A DNA stretch of 64,000 bases from NCBI RefSeq assembly GCF_031846485.1, contig NZ_JAVRHQ010000007.1:94903-158902 (forward strand), given 5' to 3'. The DNA is from Autumnicola tepida (GTDB taxonomy: Bacteria; Bacteroidota; Bacteroidia; Flavobacteriales; Flavobacteriaceae). Made by a program: the position numbers and the translations under genes. The stretch's first letter is position 1. Each line of letters starts with the position of its first letter. Shown here in pieces: positions 10,132-19,564 of the stretch. Below the pieces are notes generated by a model that was not told the origin of the DNA, did no database searches, and saw only the letters and a list, made by a program, of their open reading frames with translations.

Positions 10132-11649
10132 ATGTATACTAAGAAAAAAAATCTTCATATTTTCACGTTAGCGGTCGTATTGTCATTTTTATGTTTTTCC
10201 TGCGCGAAAAAAAGAAGTGAGCAGGAAAAGCAAAAATATCCCAATATTGTTGTTTTTCTTGCTGATGATTGGTCCTGGCCTCATGCGAGTATTTATGCTG
10301 AAAGCGATTCTGTTATAAAAACCCCTACTTTTGATAGTATTGCCAGAAATGGAGTGCTTTTTACTCAGGCCTTTACGGCAGCGCCTTCATGTGCACCATC
10401 AAGAGCGGCTTTGCTCACGGGACAGTATCCTCATCGTTTGCAGGACGCAGCAAATTTATGGAGCAATTTTCCGAAGAAATTTCCGGTGTACACTAGCATT
10501 CTTGAAAAGGCAGGCTATCAGTTAGGGCTTTCAGGAAAAGGATGGAAACCAGGTAATTATGAAACTACAGGTTGGAAGCACAATCCTGCCGGCAAACGCT
10601 ACAAAAATTTCGAAAATTTTTATAAGCAAAAAGGAGAAAACAAGCCTTTTTGTTTTTGGTTTGGAAGTGGCGACCCCCACCGTCCTTATGTTAAAGATTC
10701 AGGTATTCGATCAGGAATGGATTCATCAAAGGTAAAAGTGCCTCCTTATTTGCCGGATAATGAAATAGTAAGAAAGGACATTTTAGATTATTACTATGAA
10801 GTTGAAAGGTTCGATAGGGAAGTGGGGGAAATTCTTGATTTTCTTAAGGAAAAAGGAGAGCTTGAGAATACACTTGTAATTATGACTAGTGATAATGGTT
10901 GGCCTTTTCCTCGTGCTAAGGCCAATTTATATGACGAAGGCACCCATATGCCTTTGGCTATTATGTGGGCTAACCAAATAGAAGGAGGTCAGGTATACGA
11001 TAAATTTATAAACTCAATAGATATCGCCCCCACTGTTTTGGATGCAGCCCATCAGCCTATCCTTTCAGATATGAATGGCCGTAGCATTTTAAGACAGCTT
11101 AAAGGAGAAAATCAGCGAGATCATGTATTTACAGAGAGAGAGCGACATGCGTATGTACGAATGAACAACCTGGGATATCCCTCCCGGGCTTTGCGTACTG
11201 ATGATTATCTGTATATCCGTAACATAAAACCAGATCGTTGGCCGTCGGGGGATCCCGAGGAAATTTTCGCAGTAGGGCCTTTTGGAGATGTAGATGGTTC
11301 TCCAACTAAAGATTATATTCTTAGTGAGCAAAGAAATTTTCCCGCTTCGAAAAAAGAGGGTATGGAGGTCTACTCTTACTTCGATTTGGCATTTAAAAAA
11401 CGTCCTGCGGAGGAACTTTACGATTTGGAAAAAGATCCCTACCAAATAAAGAATGTAGCTGCTGACCCTATGTATAAAGAAGTGATAAGAAATTATAGAA
11501 AATCTTTGGATGAATGGATGGTAAATACTGGAGATCCTAGAGCAACAGGTGACGCTAAATTTGATCAATACCCGTATTATGGGGGGAATGGAGGAAAAGG
11601 TAATGGTCATGGTAATGTTACCGGACCTCCCACTAAAATAAATAAATAG
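10132..11649 (+). CDS. S1-family sulfatase, lipoprotein
   Basis: A 505-residue arylsulfatase-type enzyme that removes sulfate esters from sugars. VFLADDWSW near the N-terminus gives the metal-binding Asp pair. SCAPSRAALLTG carries the Cys (about residue 87) converted to formylglycine in the C-x-P-x-R sulfatase signature. TSDNGWPF supplies a later metal-site Asp-Asn. The signal peptide ends in LCFSC, a lipobox. ATG 10132 was chosen because the signal peptide follows directly; the frame also opens at ATG 10090, overlapping the transporter stop. The C-terminus has an unusual Gly/Asn-rich tail (GGNGGKGNGHGN). It shares GYPSRALR, PDRWPSG and DGSPTKDY with the sulfatase at 54345-55976, so the two belong to one subfamily. 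No sulfatase-maturating enzyme is encoded in this window. Confidence 0.92.
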   Translation: MYTKKKNLHIFTLAVVLSFLCFSCAKKRSEQEKQKYPNIVVFLADDWSWPHASIYAESDSVIKTPTFDSIARNGVLFTQAFTAAPSCAPSRAALLTGQYPHRLQDAANLWSNFPKKFPVYTSILEKAGYQLGLSGKGWKPGNYETTGWKHNPAGKRYKNFENFYKQKGENKPFCFWFGSGDPHRPYVKDSGIRSGMDSSKVKVPPYLPDNEIVRKDILDYYYEVERFDREVGEILDFLKEKGELENTLVIMTSDNGWPFPRAKANLYDEGTHMPLAIMWANQIEGGQVYDKFINSIDIAPTVLDAAHQPILSDMNGRSILRQLKGENQRDHVFTERERHAYVRMNNLGYPSRALRTDDYLYIRNIKPDRWPSGDPEEIFAVGPFGDVDGSPTKDYILSEQRNFPASKKEGMEVYSYFDLAFKKRPAEELYDLEKDPYQIKNVAADPMYKEVIRNYRKSLDEWMVNTGDPRATGDAKFDQYPYYGGNGGKGNGHGNVTGPPTKINK

Positions 11650-11680
11650 CCATATTATGATAAAATTTAATACAACAAAA

Positions 11681-13255
11681 ATGAAAAAAGTTATAAATTT
11701 TCTGATGTTTATTTCTGTATTTATGTTCCTTCAAATGGTGCAGGCTCAGGAAGAATATCTTCATGAAAGAATTATCAATATAAAAGATTTTAAGGCCGTT
11801 GACGATGGCTCTACCCTAAACACAGGAGCCATACAAAATGCTATTGATTATGCTTCCCGGCAGAAGAGCGGAGCGACTGTACTTTTTGAAAAAGGACAAT
11901 ACCTTTCAGGTACTATAGAGCTTAAAAGCAATGTAGAGCTATATTTTCAGGAGGGAGCGGTGCTGCTAGGTAGTACTAACCCTGAGAATTATAGAAAAGT
12001 AGAGGTAGAGAATGTTTCTACTCCAGAAAAAACCAATGACAATTCACGATTAGCTTTTCTAATTGCAGAAAATGCCAAAAATATCGCCCTTAGTGGAAAA
12101 GGTACCATAGACGGTCAGGGAAGAAAAGTAGCTCTAACTATAGATAGCCTACATCACTCAGGGATAAAAATAGATCCTAATTATGATTATGGACATATGC
12201 GTCCTAATGAAACTGTACGCCCAAAGATCATCGATTTTATGTTATGCGATAATGTGAAAGTAAGTGGATTGCGTATCAAGAATTCAGCCGGCTGGGTACA
12301 GAGCTACGAAATATGTAATAATGTCCAAATTAAAGATATTGCCGTAGAAAGTAGGGCTTACTGGAACAATGATGGCATAGGAATAACCGATTGTACCAAT
12401 GTTCGTATTACCGGATGTGATGTGAATTCAGCTGACGACGGAATTGTAATCAAATCATATTATCGAGACTACATCAATGATAGTATTTACATTGGCAATT
12501 GTACCATTCGTTCTAGTGCAAGTGCAGTGAAATTTGGTACAGCTTCTTATAGTGGGTTTAAAAATATAACTATCGAAAATATTGAAGTTTATGATACCTT
12601 CAGATCTGCAGTAGCCCTTGAATCTGTAGATGGAGGAATTATTGAAAACATTCAAGTTTCTAATATTACTGCTAAAAACACCTGGAATCCCATCTTTGTT
12701 CGTCTAGGCCATCGTGGGGGCGAAAAACCAGGTATTATTAGAAATGTGCATTTCAAGAACATAGATGTAGAAGTACCATTTGGAAGGCCTGATGTCGATT
12801 ATGATATGCGGGGACCGGAAGTAAAATACTCCCATAATCAATTTCCTGCGCCAATTACTGGAATTCCTGGTCATCCCATAGAGAATATCACTTTCGAAAA
12901 TATAAAAATCTCTTATCCCGGCCGGGCTTCAAAAGGAATGGCTTATGTTCCCATTTATCGTTTAGATCAGGTGAAGGAAAAAATTAAAAAGTATCCTGAA
13001 TATACAATGTTTGGGGAACTGCCTTCCTGGGGGTTTTATGTAAGGCACACAGAAAATGTAAGTATGAAGAATATTAAACTATCATTAAGAGATTCTGATT
13101 TTAGGCCTGCTTTTGTTTTCGATGATATAAGAAATTTAAAGCTTGAAGATGTAGTTGTTCCCTCCTCTGAAAAAGGGCAAGTTGTATTCAAGAATGTTGA
13201 AGAGTACGAGGTAGATCCTAAATTAAAAGAAGAGTTAAAGGTTGTAAAAGACTAA
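11681..13255 (+). CDS. GH28-family polygalacturonase-like glycosidase
   Basis: A 524-residue right-handed beta-helix protein with a signal peptide ending at VQAQ. It begins with the IKDFKAVDDG motif seen at the start of many GH28 and pectate-lyase-like proteins. Catalytic signatures are visible: NNDG (residues 229-232) and SADDGIVIKS with the Asp pair at 252-253. GH28 enzymes are inverting hydrolases of galacturonic acid or related uronic/rhamnosyl linkages. The classical GHG motif is replaced by KFGTASYSG, as in many Bacteroidota members whose substrates are not plain polygalacturonan. A uronic acid or related residue in the target glycan would explain its presence here. ATG 11681 was preferred to 11657 because the signal peptide starts there. 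Confidence 0.9.
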   Translation: MKKVINFLMFISVFMFLQMVQAQEEYLHERIINIKDFKAVDDGSTLNTGAIQNAIDYASRQKSGATVLFEKGQYLSGTIELKSNVELYFQEGAVLLGSTNPENYRKVEVENVSTPEKTNDNSRLAFLIAENAKNIALSGKGTIDGQGRKVALTIDSLHHSGIKIDPNYDYGHMRPNETVRPKIIDFMLCDNVKVSGLRIKNSAGWVQSYEICNNVQIKDIAVESRAYWNNDGIGITDCTNVRITGCDVNSADDGIVIKSYYRDYINDSIYIGNCTIRSSASAVKFGTASYSGFKNITIENIEVYDTFRSAVALESVDGGIIENIQVSNITAKNTWNPIFVRLGHRGGEKPGIIRNVHFKNIDVEVPFGRPDVDYDMRGPEVKYSHNQFPAPITGIPGHPIENITFENIKISYPGRASKGMAYVPIYRLDQVKEKIKKYPEYTMFGELPSWGFYVRHTENVSMKNIKLSLRDSDFRPAFVFDDIRNLKLEDVVVPSSEKGQVVFKNVEEYEVDPKLKEELKVVKD

Positions 13256-13382
13256 TCCGAAACAATTATTTGCAGGAGATGTGAGTAAGTGTCTGCTAAG
13301 GATGAGCAATGCTGTTCTCTCCCACCATGGTAGAGGCATAGAACCAGATATTTCGGAAGGCCTGAATAATAAATATAATTTC

Positions 13383-14945
13383 ATGAATTTCATTTATAGA
13401 TTAAAAGAAAATACTAAGCTCGTAGGAATCCTTTTGTTTTTCTGTGGTTGTTTTTGCTTTTCTCAGGAGGATATAAAAGAAGGTTTACCAAATAACAACA
13501 ACATTATTCCTGCGCTATCAATAGAAAATGAGAGGGAAGTAAAAAAAGAATTTGCTTTTCATATGGCAATGGGGGATGTATATACCAATATTCGTTTACA
13601 TAAATCCGGTTTACTGCAGAATCAGGAACTGTGTTTTATGGCAGGTTTGAATTATAACAAACCATGGACGAGGGATGCGGCTATTAATACCTGGAATGCA
13701 GGAGGTCTCTTGTTCCCCTCTGTAGCTAAAAATACGTTGCTTTCAGCACTAACAAAAAATTCAGAAGGCGAAGTGATCATAGATGGTCAGTATTGGGACA
13801 AAGTAATCTGGACTGTTGGAGCCTGGAATTATTATCTATATACTGGTGATAAGGAGATGCTGAAACTTGCTTATGAAATCACTAAAAGAACTCTAAGGCT
13901 GATGGAGGACCAGGAGTTCGATGCTAAGAATGGTTTATTTAGAGGAGCAGCGGTCTATGGAGACGGAGTAGCCGCTTATCCAGAGATTTATACCCGCTCC
14001 AAAAAGGGAAATACATATAGTGCCATTATGATGTGGCCTGAGGAGAACCCAGATTTGAAAGCATCCACCGGTTATGGTCTCCCCATGCAGGTTCTTTCCA
14101 CGAACTGTTTGTATTACCAAGTCTATAAAACCCTTGATAAGATGGCCGCAGAACTGGGTGAAAATCCAGATTCTGATTGGAACTTGAAAGCCGAAAAATT
14201 AAAAACCGCAATCAACAATAACCTTTGGAATTCCGAAAAGCAAACCTATGATTATTTTATTGATCCATTTAATGGAAGTGGGGCACAGGAAGGAATGGGA
14301 CTTTCCTTTGCCATTATGTTTGATGTAGCCGATTCGGCACAAATTAAGGCTATTTTCGAAAACACCTACGTTGAACCAGCGGGTATTCCGGTAGTATGGC
14401 CATCCTTTCCACGTTATATTAATGAAGAAAAAACTAGTTACGGCAGGCATAGCGGTACTGTGTGGCCACACGTTCAGGGGTTTTGGGCCTATGCGGCAGC
14501 ATTGAATAACCGAAAAGAAATCTTCTTACATGAATTCAATATCCTAACAGACAATGCCTGGAGAGATAAACAATTTGTAGAGATCTACCATCCCAAGACC
14601 GGAGAAAAATATGGAGGTATCCAAGAAAATCCCAGAGGAAAATGGAATCTTACTAGTTCTCAAAATAGACAAACCTGGAGTGCAACCGCTTACTTGCGAA
14701 TGGTTCTAATGGGGGTTATGGGAATGCGCTTTGATACAGATGGAATTGACTTTAAACCTATGGTGCCGGAAGAGATGGGTAGTATTTATCTGGAAAACAT
14801 TCGATATCGCGATGCAATTCTGAATTTAACTATTAAGGGTTCCGGAAATCATATTTCCTCGTTCATGATTAATGGAAATAAAACGAATGCTTTTATTCCG
14901 TCAGATATTAAGGGAATACAAAACATACAAATAATAATGGAATAG
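13383..14945 (+). CDS. (alpha/alpha)6-barrel glycosidase, GH63/GH37-like
   Basis: A 520-residue secreted protein (signal peptide ending near CFCFSQ). The body is typical of six-hairpin glycosidases: KPWTRDAAINTWNAGG near residue 100, IWTVGAWNYYLYTGD, and GTVWPHVQGFWAYAA near residue 395, with a small beta-rich C-terminal domain. This resembles glucosidase/trehalase-type (GH63/GH37) or rhamnosidase-like folds, and I cannot decide the exact family by eye. The frame stays open upstream to a GTG at 13281, but the encoded 34-residue leader has no signal-peptide features, so ATG 13383 is preferred. The gene sits between GH28 and GH92 genes with short gaps and probably acts on oligosaccharides from the same glycan. 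Confidence 0.78.
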   Translation: MNFIYRLKENTKLVGILLFFCGCFCFSQEDIKEGLPNNNNIIPALSIENEREVKKEFAFHMAMGDVYTNIRLHKSGLLQNQELCFMAGLNYNKPWTRDAAINTWNAGGLLFPSVAKNTLLSALTKNSEGEVIIDGQYWDKVIWTVGAWNYYLYTGDKEMLKLAYEITKRTLRLMEDQEFDAKNGLFRGAAVYGDGVAAYPEIYTRSKKGNTYSAIMMWPEENPDLKASTGYGLPMQVLSTNCLYYQVYKTLDKMAAELGENPDSDWNLKAEKLKTAINNNLWNSEKQTYDYFIDPFNGSGAQEGMGLSFAIMFDVADSAQIKAIFENTYVEPAGIPVVWPSFPRYINEEKTSYGRHSGTVWPHVQGFWAYAAALNNRKEIFLHEFNILTDNAWRDKQFVEIYHPKTGEKYGGIQENPRGKWNLTSSQNRQTWSATAYLRMVLMGVMGMRFDTDGIDFKPMVPEEMGSIYLENIRYRDAILNLTIKGSGNHISSFMINGNKTNAFIPSDIKGIQNIQIIME

Positions 14946-14973
14946 ACCTCTCCAACGGTAAAATAATAAAACC

Positions 14974-17190
14974 ATGTATTCTAAACGATATTATAACTGT
15001 TCTGTTAAGTTTTCCTTGATCAATTTCCTTTCCCTATTGTTCATTTTTGGTTTTATTGGGTGTAATGAATCCACTTCTAATCTTGCCCGGGTAAATTATT
15101 CAGGTGTGGTTAATACCCAAATCGGGAATAAAGGTAAGCCGGGAAATACTGAGAAAAGATACCATGAAGCAGGTTTTACTTTTCCCGGTGCAACTTATCC
15201 ATTCGGCATGGTTCAGTTTACTCCAACTTTTTTCAATCCCCAAAAAGGTTTTGTGATTAACCAACTTAGCGGGGCGGGGTGTGAACATATGGGGAATTTA
15301 CCTCTCTTACCTCTAAAGGGGGAAATTTCCGAGTCACCCGATGATATGATGAAATATGATCCAGGCTATAATATCCTGGAAAGTAAAGCAGGTTTTTATA
15401 AAGCTACCTTATTTGACGATGTTATCACTGAATTAACTGTTACCAAAAGAACAGGAATAGCAAAAATTACTTACCCAGATAATTTACGGAAAGGAACCCT
15501 AATCATTGGAACAGGAATAAATGCTACAAAGGTGAAAGAGGCTTCAGTAAAGATTATTTCGCCAAATAGTTTTGAAGGTTACGCCGATGGCGGCTCTTTT
15601 TGTGGGGCAGATAGTAACTATAAAATTTATTTTGTAGGGAAATTTAATAAAGAAGCTCAGGATTTTGGTGCCTGGGAGAATGACGATTTAAATAAGCAAA
15701 CTCGTGATGCCCAAGGTGCCAATTCAGGAGTCTTCTTTACGTTCGATGTTTCAGAAATTAAAGAATTACAATATGAAATTGGCGTTTCATATGTTTCTGT
15801 AGAAAACGCGCGGAAAAATTTAGAAGCAGAAAAGTCCAATTTTGAAGAAGTGAAAGAGAATACACTCCAAAAATGGAATGAATATTTAAAGAAGATAGAA
15901 ATCAACGATACCACTTCTGAGCATGCTGTGCAGTTTTATAGCCATCTTTACCATGCTTTGATTCATCCAAGTTTATTCAGTGATATAAATGGGGAATATA
16001 TAGGAGCTGACGATAAAATACATCATGCCGATAATTTTGATTTCTATACGGCTTTTAGCAATTGGGATACTTATAGAACCCAGATACAGCTTGTAAGTAT
16101 TTTATTTCCAGAAAAAGCATCAGACATTGTTACTTCTCATTTAAAATTTGCTGAGCAGTCCGGAGGTGGATTCCCCCGGTGGGTCCTTGCCAACCGGGAA
16201 ACAGGAATCATGCAGGGCGATCCCACCTCTATTTTAATAACAAATGCTTATGCCTTTGGGGCTACTGATTTTGATAAAAAGAAGGCTCTTGAAATAATGC
16301 GTAGAGGAGCAGAGGAACCAGGTACTAAATCTCAGGAAAAGCTTACCCGGCCTCAATTGGCATCCTATCTTGAGAAAGGTTATATCGGGAATGCTTCCGT
16401 AACCCTGGAATATACTTCTTCTGATTTTGCAATTGCACAGTTTGCAAAACGGGCATTACAGGATGAGGTTGTTCAGGAGAAATATCTGAAGAGAGCTCAA
16501 AACTGGAAAAAACTTTATAATCCTGAAACGCAATGGTTTCATTCAAGAAATGAGGATGGTTCCTGGAAAGATCAAAAAATAGGATTCCGTGAAGCTACCT
16601 ATAAAGATTATTTCTGGATGGTACCATACAATTTATCCGGTTTGATCGATACGTTAGGAGGGAAACAGGTTGCCATAGAACGGCTGGATAGTTATTTCCA
16701 GCAGTTAGATGCAGATTATAATCAAACCTGGTTTGCCGCGGGCAATGAGCCTTCTTTCCAGGTACCCTGGACTTATAACTGGACAGGAGCTCCCCATAAA
16801 ACGCAGGCCCTTGTGAGACGGATTGTTCAGGAGCAGTATTCAATGAAGGACAATGGTTTGCCGGGAAATGATGATTTAGGAACCATGGGGGCCTGGTATG
16901 TTTTTGCAAACATAGGCTTATATCCCATGATCCCAGGCATAGGAGGTTTTAGTATTAGTACTCCTTTATTTAAAAGAATTATGATTGATTTGCCTGATGG
17001 AGAACTTGTGATCACCTCCGGATCAAAACAGCATTCCTATGTCGAAGCACTGGAATTCAATGGAAAAGAATATAATTCTACCTGGATTCAATGGGATGAA
17101 CTAAAGAATGGCGGGACTTTGGAATTTCAAACTTCGGAACAGGTTATTAAAGACTGGGGTAATGAAAATCCCCCGCCAAGTTTTCGTTAG
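14974..17190 (+). CDS. GH92 alpha-mannosidase, canonical member
   Basis: A 738-residue lipoprotein (lipobox GFIGC). GH92 enzymes are calcium-dependent inverting exo-alpha-mannosidases. Conserved blocks are intact: NWDTYR around residue 365, SVTLEYTSSDF, a Glu in the FREATYKDYFW block, AAGNEPSF, and GNDDLGTMGAWYVF near residue 630. Of the four GH92 proteins in this window it is the one that keeps the most canonical residues, so it is the best candidate for an active mannosidase. It lies 28 bp after the preceding gene, in operon-like spacing. The linkage preference cannot be read from sequence. Confidence 0.92.
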   Translation: MYSKRYYNCSVKFSLINFLSLLFIFGFIGCNESTSNLARVNYSGVVNTQIGNKGKPGNTEKRYHEAGFTFPGATYPFGMVQFTPTFFNPQKGFVINQLSGAGCEHMGNLPLLPLKGEISESPDDMMKYDPGYNILESKAGFYKATLFDDVITELTVTKRTGIAKITYPDNLRKGTLIIGTGINATKVKEASVKIISPNSFEGYADGGSFCGADSNYKIYFVGKFNKEAQDFGAWENDDLNKQTRDAQGANSGVFFTFDVSEIKELQYEIGVSYVSVENARKNLEAEKSNFEEVKENTLQKWNEYLKKIEINDTTSEHAVQFYSHLYHALIHPSLFSDINGEYIGADDKIHHADNFDFYTAFSNWDTYRTQIQLVSILFPEKASDIVTSHLKFAEQSGGGFPRWVLANRETGIMQGDPTSILITNAYAFGATDFDKKKALEIMRRGAEEPGTKSQEKLTRPQLASYLEKGYIGNASVTLEYTSSDFAIAQFAKRALQDEVVQEKYLKRAQNWKKLYNPETQWFHSRNEDGSWKDQKIGFREATYKDYFWMVPYNLSGLIDTLGGKQVAIERLDSYFQQLDADYNQTWFAAGNEPSFQVPWTYNWTGAPHKTQALVRRIVQEQYSMKDNGLPGNDDLGTMGAWYVFANIGLYPMIPGIGGFSISTPLFKRIMIDLPDGELVITSGSKQHSYVEALEFNGKEYNSTWIQWDELKNGGTLEFQTSEQVIKDWGNENPPPSFR

Positions 17191-17246
17191 GAGTTCTGGT
17201 AGCCTTTTCGGGATTGTTTAAGGTGTTCATTTTTAATAGAAAATTT

Positions 17247-19526
17247 ATGAAGCATTCAAAGTATTGGCTATTCATCTTAATAATTTTGATAGATGGATCT
17301 TTATCGGAGGTAAAGTCACAAGCTTCTCGTGAGGTGGTGGCGGAAAAAGAGCTGGTTGATTATGTGAATCCTTACATTGGCAATATACATAGTTTACTTA
17401 AGCCCACTTACCCTACTGTTCATTTACCAAATAGTTTTATGCGGGTTAACCCGGCACGTGTTGATTATACCGATGTCACTTTAAAAGGATTACCTCTGCT
17501 TCGCCCGGGGAAAGATTATTCTGCATTTAACCTTAGTCCCTTTCAGGGAGAAGAAAGTGAAATCACACCTGTCATTTCATTTACTTATGATAATGAAGAA
17601 GTTACTCCGTATTCCTATTCCGTAATTCTTGATGAGAACGAGACGGAAGTCAATTTTGGGGTATCTCATCAATCTGCTGTTTATCAAATCAAATTCACTG
17701 AAAAAAAGGACGCATTTGTTATTCTGAATGCTGAAAAGGGAGAAATGAGATGGGACGGAAAGGGACTTTCCGGATATCAACTCCTAGAGAACGGTGTTCG
17801 GGTATATGTTTACCTGTTACCGAACCAGGTTCCTGTTAACAATTATGTGTTGGAGAATGAAGAATTGATCGATAGAAAGTATGCTGAAGGTGAAAATGCC
17901 AGTATGGTTTTGAAATATTCCAAAGATACACAGGAAATAAATCTTTACTATGGAATTTCTTTCATTAGCGCTGAACAGGCCAGAAAGAACATGGAAAAAG
18001 AAGTTCTTTCTGCTGATATTGAAGAATTGCAACTGGAAGGGCGAAAAATATGGAATGATGCTTTGAACAGAATAAAAGCAGAAGGTTCAGAAGATGATAA
18101 AATAGTATTTTATACAGCCTTATATCGTTCTTATTACCGTCCCGTTTCCTTGTCGGAAGATGGACGTTATTTTAGTGCTTCCGACGGAAAAGTACATGAG
18201 GATAATGGTATTCCTTTTTATACCGATGATTCTGCATGGGGTACTTACCGTGCGCTGCATCCGCTAAATGCATTATTAGATGCCGAAAAGGAAGAGGCCT
18301 TACTAACTTCTTATTTACGCGCGGCTGAACAACTGGACAAATTTAGAATGCCAAAAACCATGAATGTCACCGGGAACCAGCTAGGGATGCATTCAAACGA
18401 TATACTTATATCCTTTCTGGATGCTTATAATAAAGGAATTAGAGACTTCGATCTGGGAAAAGCTTTTAAGGCCGGTAAAAATGTGGTCATGAAAAGAACC
18501 CTGGCTCCTGGATCTGATGAGCCTGCTGGAAGATTAAATAAATTTTACCGTGAGAACGGCTATGTTCCGGCAATATGGGGGACTGATAAAGAATTGACGC
18601 CTCAGGTTAAACCTAAAATAAAACGTATGGCCGTTTCAGTCACTTTGGGAACAGCTTATAACGACTGGGCTTTAGCCCAAATGGCAAAAGAATTGAATCT
18701 TCAGGATGATTTTCAGTATTTCTGCAACCGCTCTATTAATTATCGCAATTTATTTAATTCAAGGACTAAGTTTTTTCATCCCAAAGATACCGAAGGAAAA
18801 TTTTTGTCATCCTTTGACTATGAATTATCGGGAGGACAGGATGGCAAACTCTTTTTTACTGAAGGGAACGCATGGAATTATCGTTTCGGGCTACAGTATA
18901 ACCTGGAAGATCATATTAACATGATGGGCGGCAGGAATGCCTTTGCTGAAAGATTAGATTCGTTATTTACAAAATCTCTTGGATTACCCAAGTACCGTCA
19001 TTACCTCCAATTTCCAACTCAAACAGGTGTTGTAGGAGGTTTTGCTATGGGAAATGAACCTTCTTTTCATATACCTTACCTATTTAATTATGCCGGAAAG
19101 CCATGGAAGACGCAGGAACGTATTCGGATTTTACTAAGACAATGGTTTCGTAATGATCTAATGGGAATGCCGGGAGATGAGGGTGCCGGGGCAATGTCTG
19201 CCTTTGCTGTTTTTTCTTTTGTGGGCCTTTACCCCGTGACCCCGGGGATTCCTGTTTATAATATTGGGAGTCCGGTATTTGAGCAGGTGAATTTTGAACT
19301 GCCGAATAATCGAAATTTTGAAATTACAGCTAAGAATAATTCTGAAGAGAACAAATATATTCAATCTGCTATCCTCAACGGCCAAGCTTTGAATAAACCC
19401 TGGCTAAGTCATGCAGATATTATAAATGGTGGGAAACTCATCTTGGAAATGGGTCCCAGGCCAAACAAGGAGTGGGGAGCCTCCGCTTCATCTGCTCCGC
19501 CATCCATGCCGATCAAGTGTAAGTAA
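17247..19526 (+). CDS. GH92-like protein, divergent active site (paralogue 1)
   Basis: A 759-residue protein with a signal peptide (ISLFIL-type hydrophobic core, cleavage near VKSQ). It is a tandem paralogue of the next gene; both begin DYVNPYIGNI and share most blocks. GH92 features include FTEGNAW, MGNEPSFHIPYLFNY and MSAF. Several family-conserved acidic positions differ: WDTYR is WGTYR (Gly codon 18240-18242), TLEY is TLGT, and the acidic block read as GDED in its neighbours is GDEG (Gly codon 19182-19184, about residue 646). From memory of the characterised Bacteroides enzyme, this last block includes the general-base Asp. It may therefore have altered specificity or be a non-catalytic binding protein. 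ATG 17247 was chosen over TTG 17214 because the signal peptide starts there. Confidence 0.85.
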   Translation: MKHSKYWLFILIILIDGSLSEVKSQASREVVAEKELVDYVNPYIGNIHSLLKPTYPTVHLPNSFMRVNPARVDYTDVTLKGLPLLRPGKDYSAFNLSPFQGEESEITPVISFTYDNEEVTPYSYSVILDENETEVNFGVSHQSAVYQIKFTEKKDAFVILNAEKGEMRWDGKGLSGYQLLENGVRVYVYLLPNQVPVNNYVLENEELIDRKYAEGENASMVLKYSKDTQEINLYYGISFISAEQARKNMEKEVLSADIEELQLEGRKIWNDALNRIKAEGSEDDKIVFYTALYRSYYRPVSLSEDGRYFSASDGKVHEDNGIPFYTDDSAWGTYRALHPLNALLDAEKEEALLTSYLRAAEQLDKFRMPKTMNVTGNQLGMHSNDILISFLDAYNKGIRDFDLGKAFKAGKNVVMKRTLAPGSDEPAGRLNKFYRENGYVPAIWGTDKELTPQVKPKIKRMAVSVTLGTAYNDWALAQMAKELNLQDDFQYFCNRSINYRNLFNSRTKFFHPKDTEGKFLSSFDYELSGGQDGKLFFTEGNAWNYRFGLQYNLEDHINMMGGRNAFAERLDSLFTKSLGLPKYRHYLQFPTQTGVVGGFAMGNEPSFHIPYLFNYAGKPWKTQERIRILLRQWFRNDLMGMPGDEGAGAMSAFAVFSFVGLYPVTPGIPVYNIGSPVFEQVNFELPNNRNFEITAKNNSEENKYIQSAILNGQALNKPWLSHADIINGGKLILEMGPRPNKEWGASASSAPPSMPIKCK

Positions 19527-19564
19527 TAAGGCATATTGCACCGAATTATTCTAAATATCAATAA

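Noticed and set aside
11089..11610. A 173-codon - strand frame inside the sulfatase gene
   Set aside because: It is antisense to a clear sulfatase and has the odd composition of a shadow frame.
13281..13382. Upstream extension of the (alpha/alpha)6-barrel glycosidase from a GTG start
   Set aside because: The leader would put 34 polar residues before the signal peptide; the ATG at 13383 gives a normal signal peptide.
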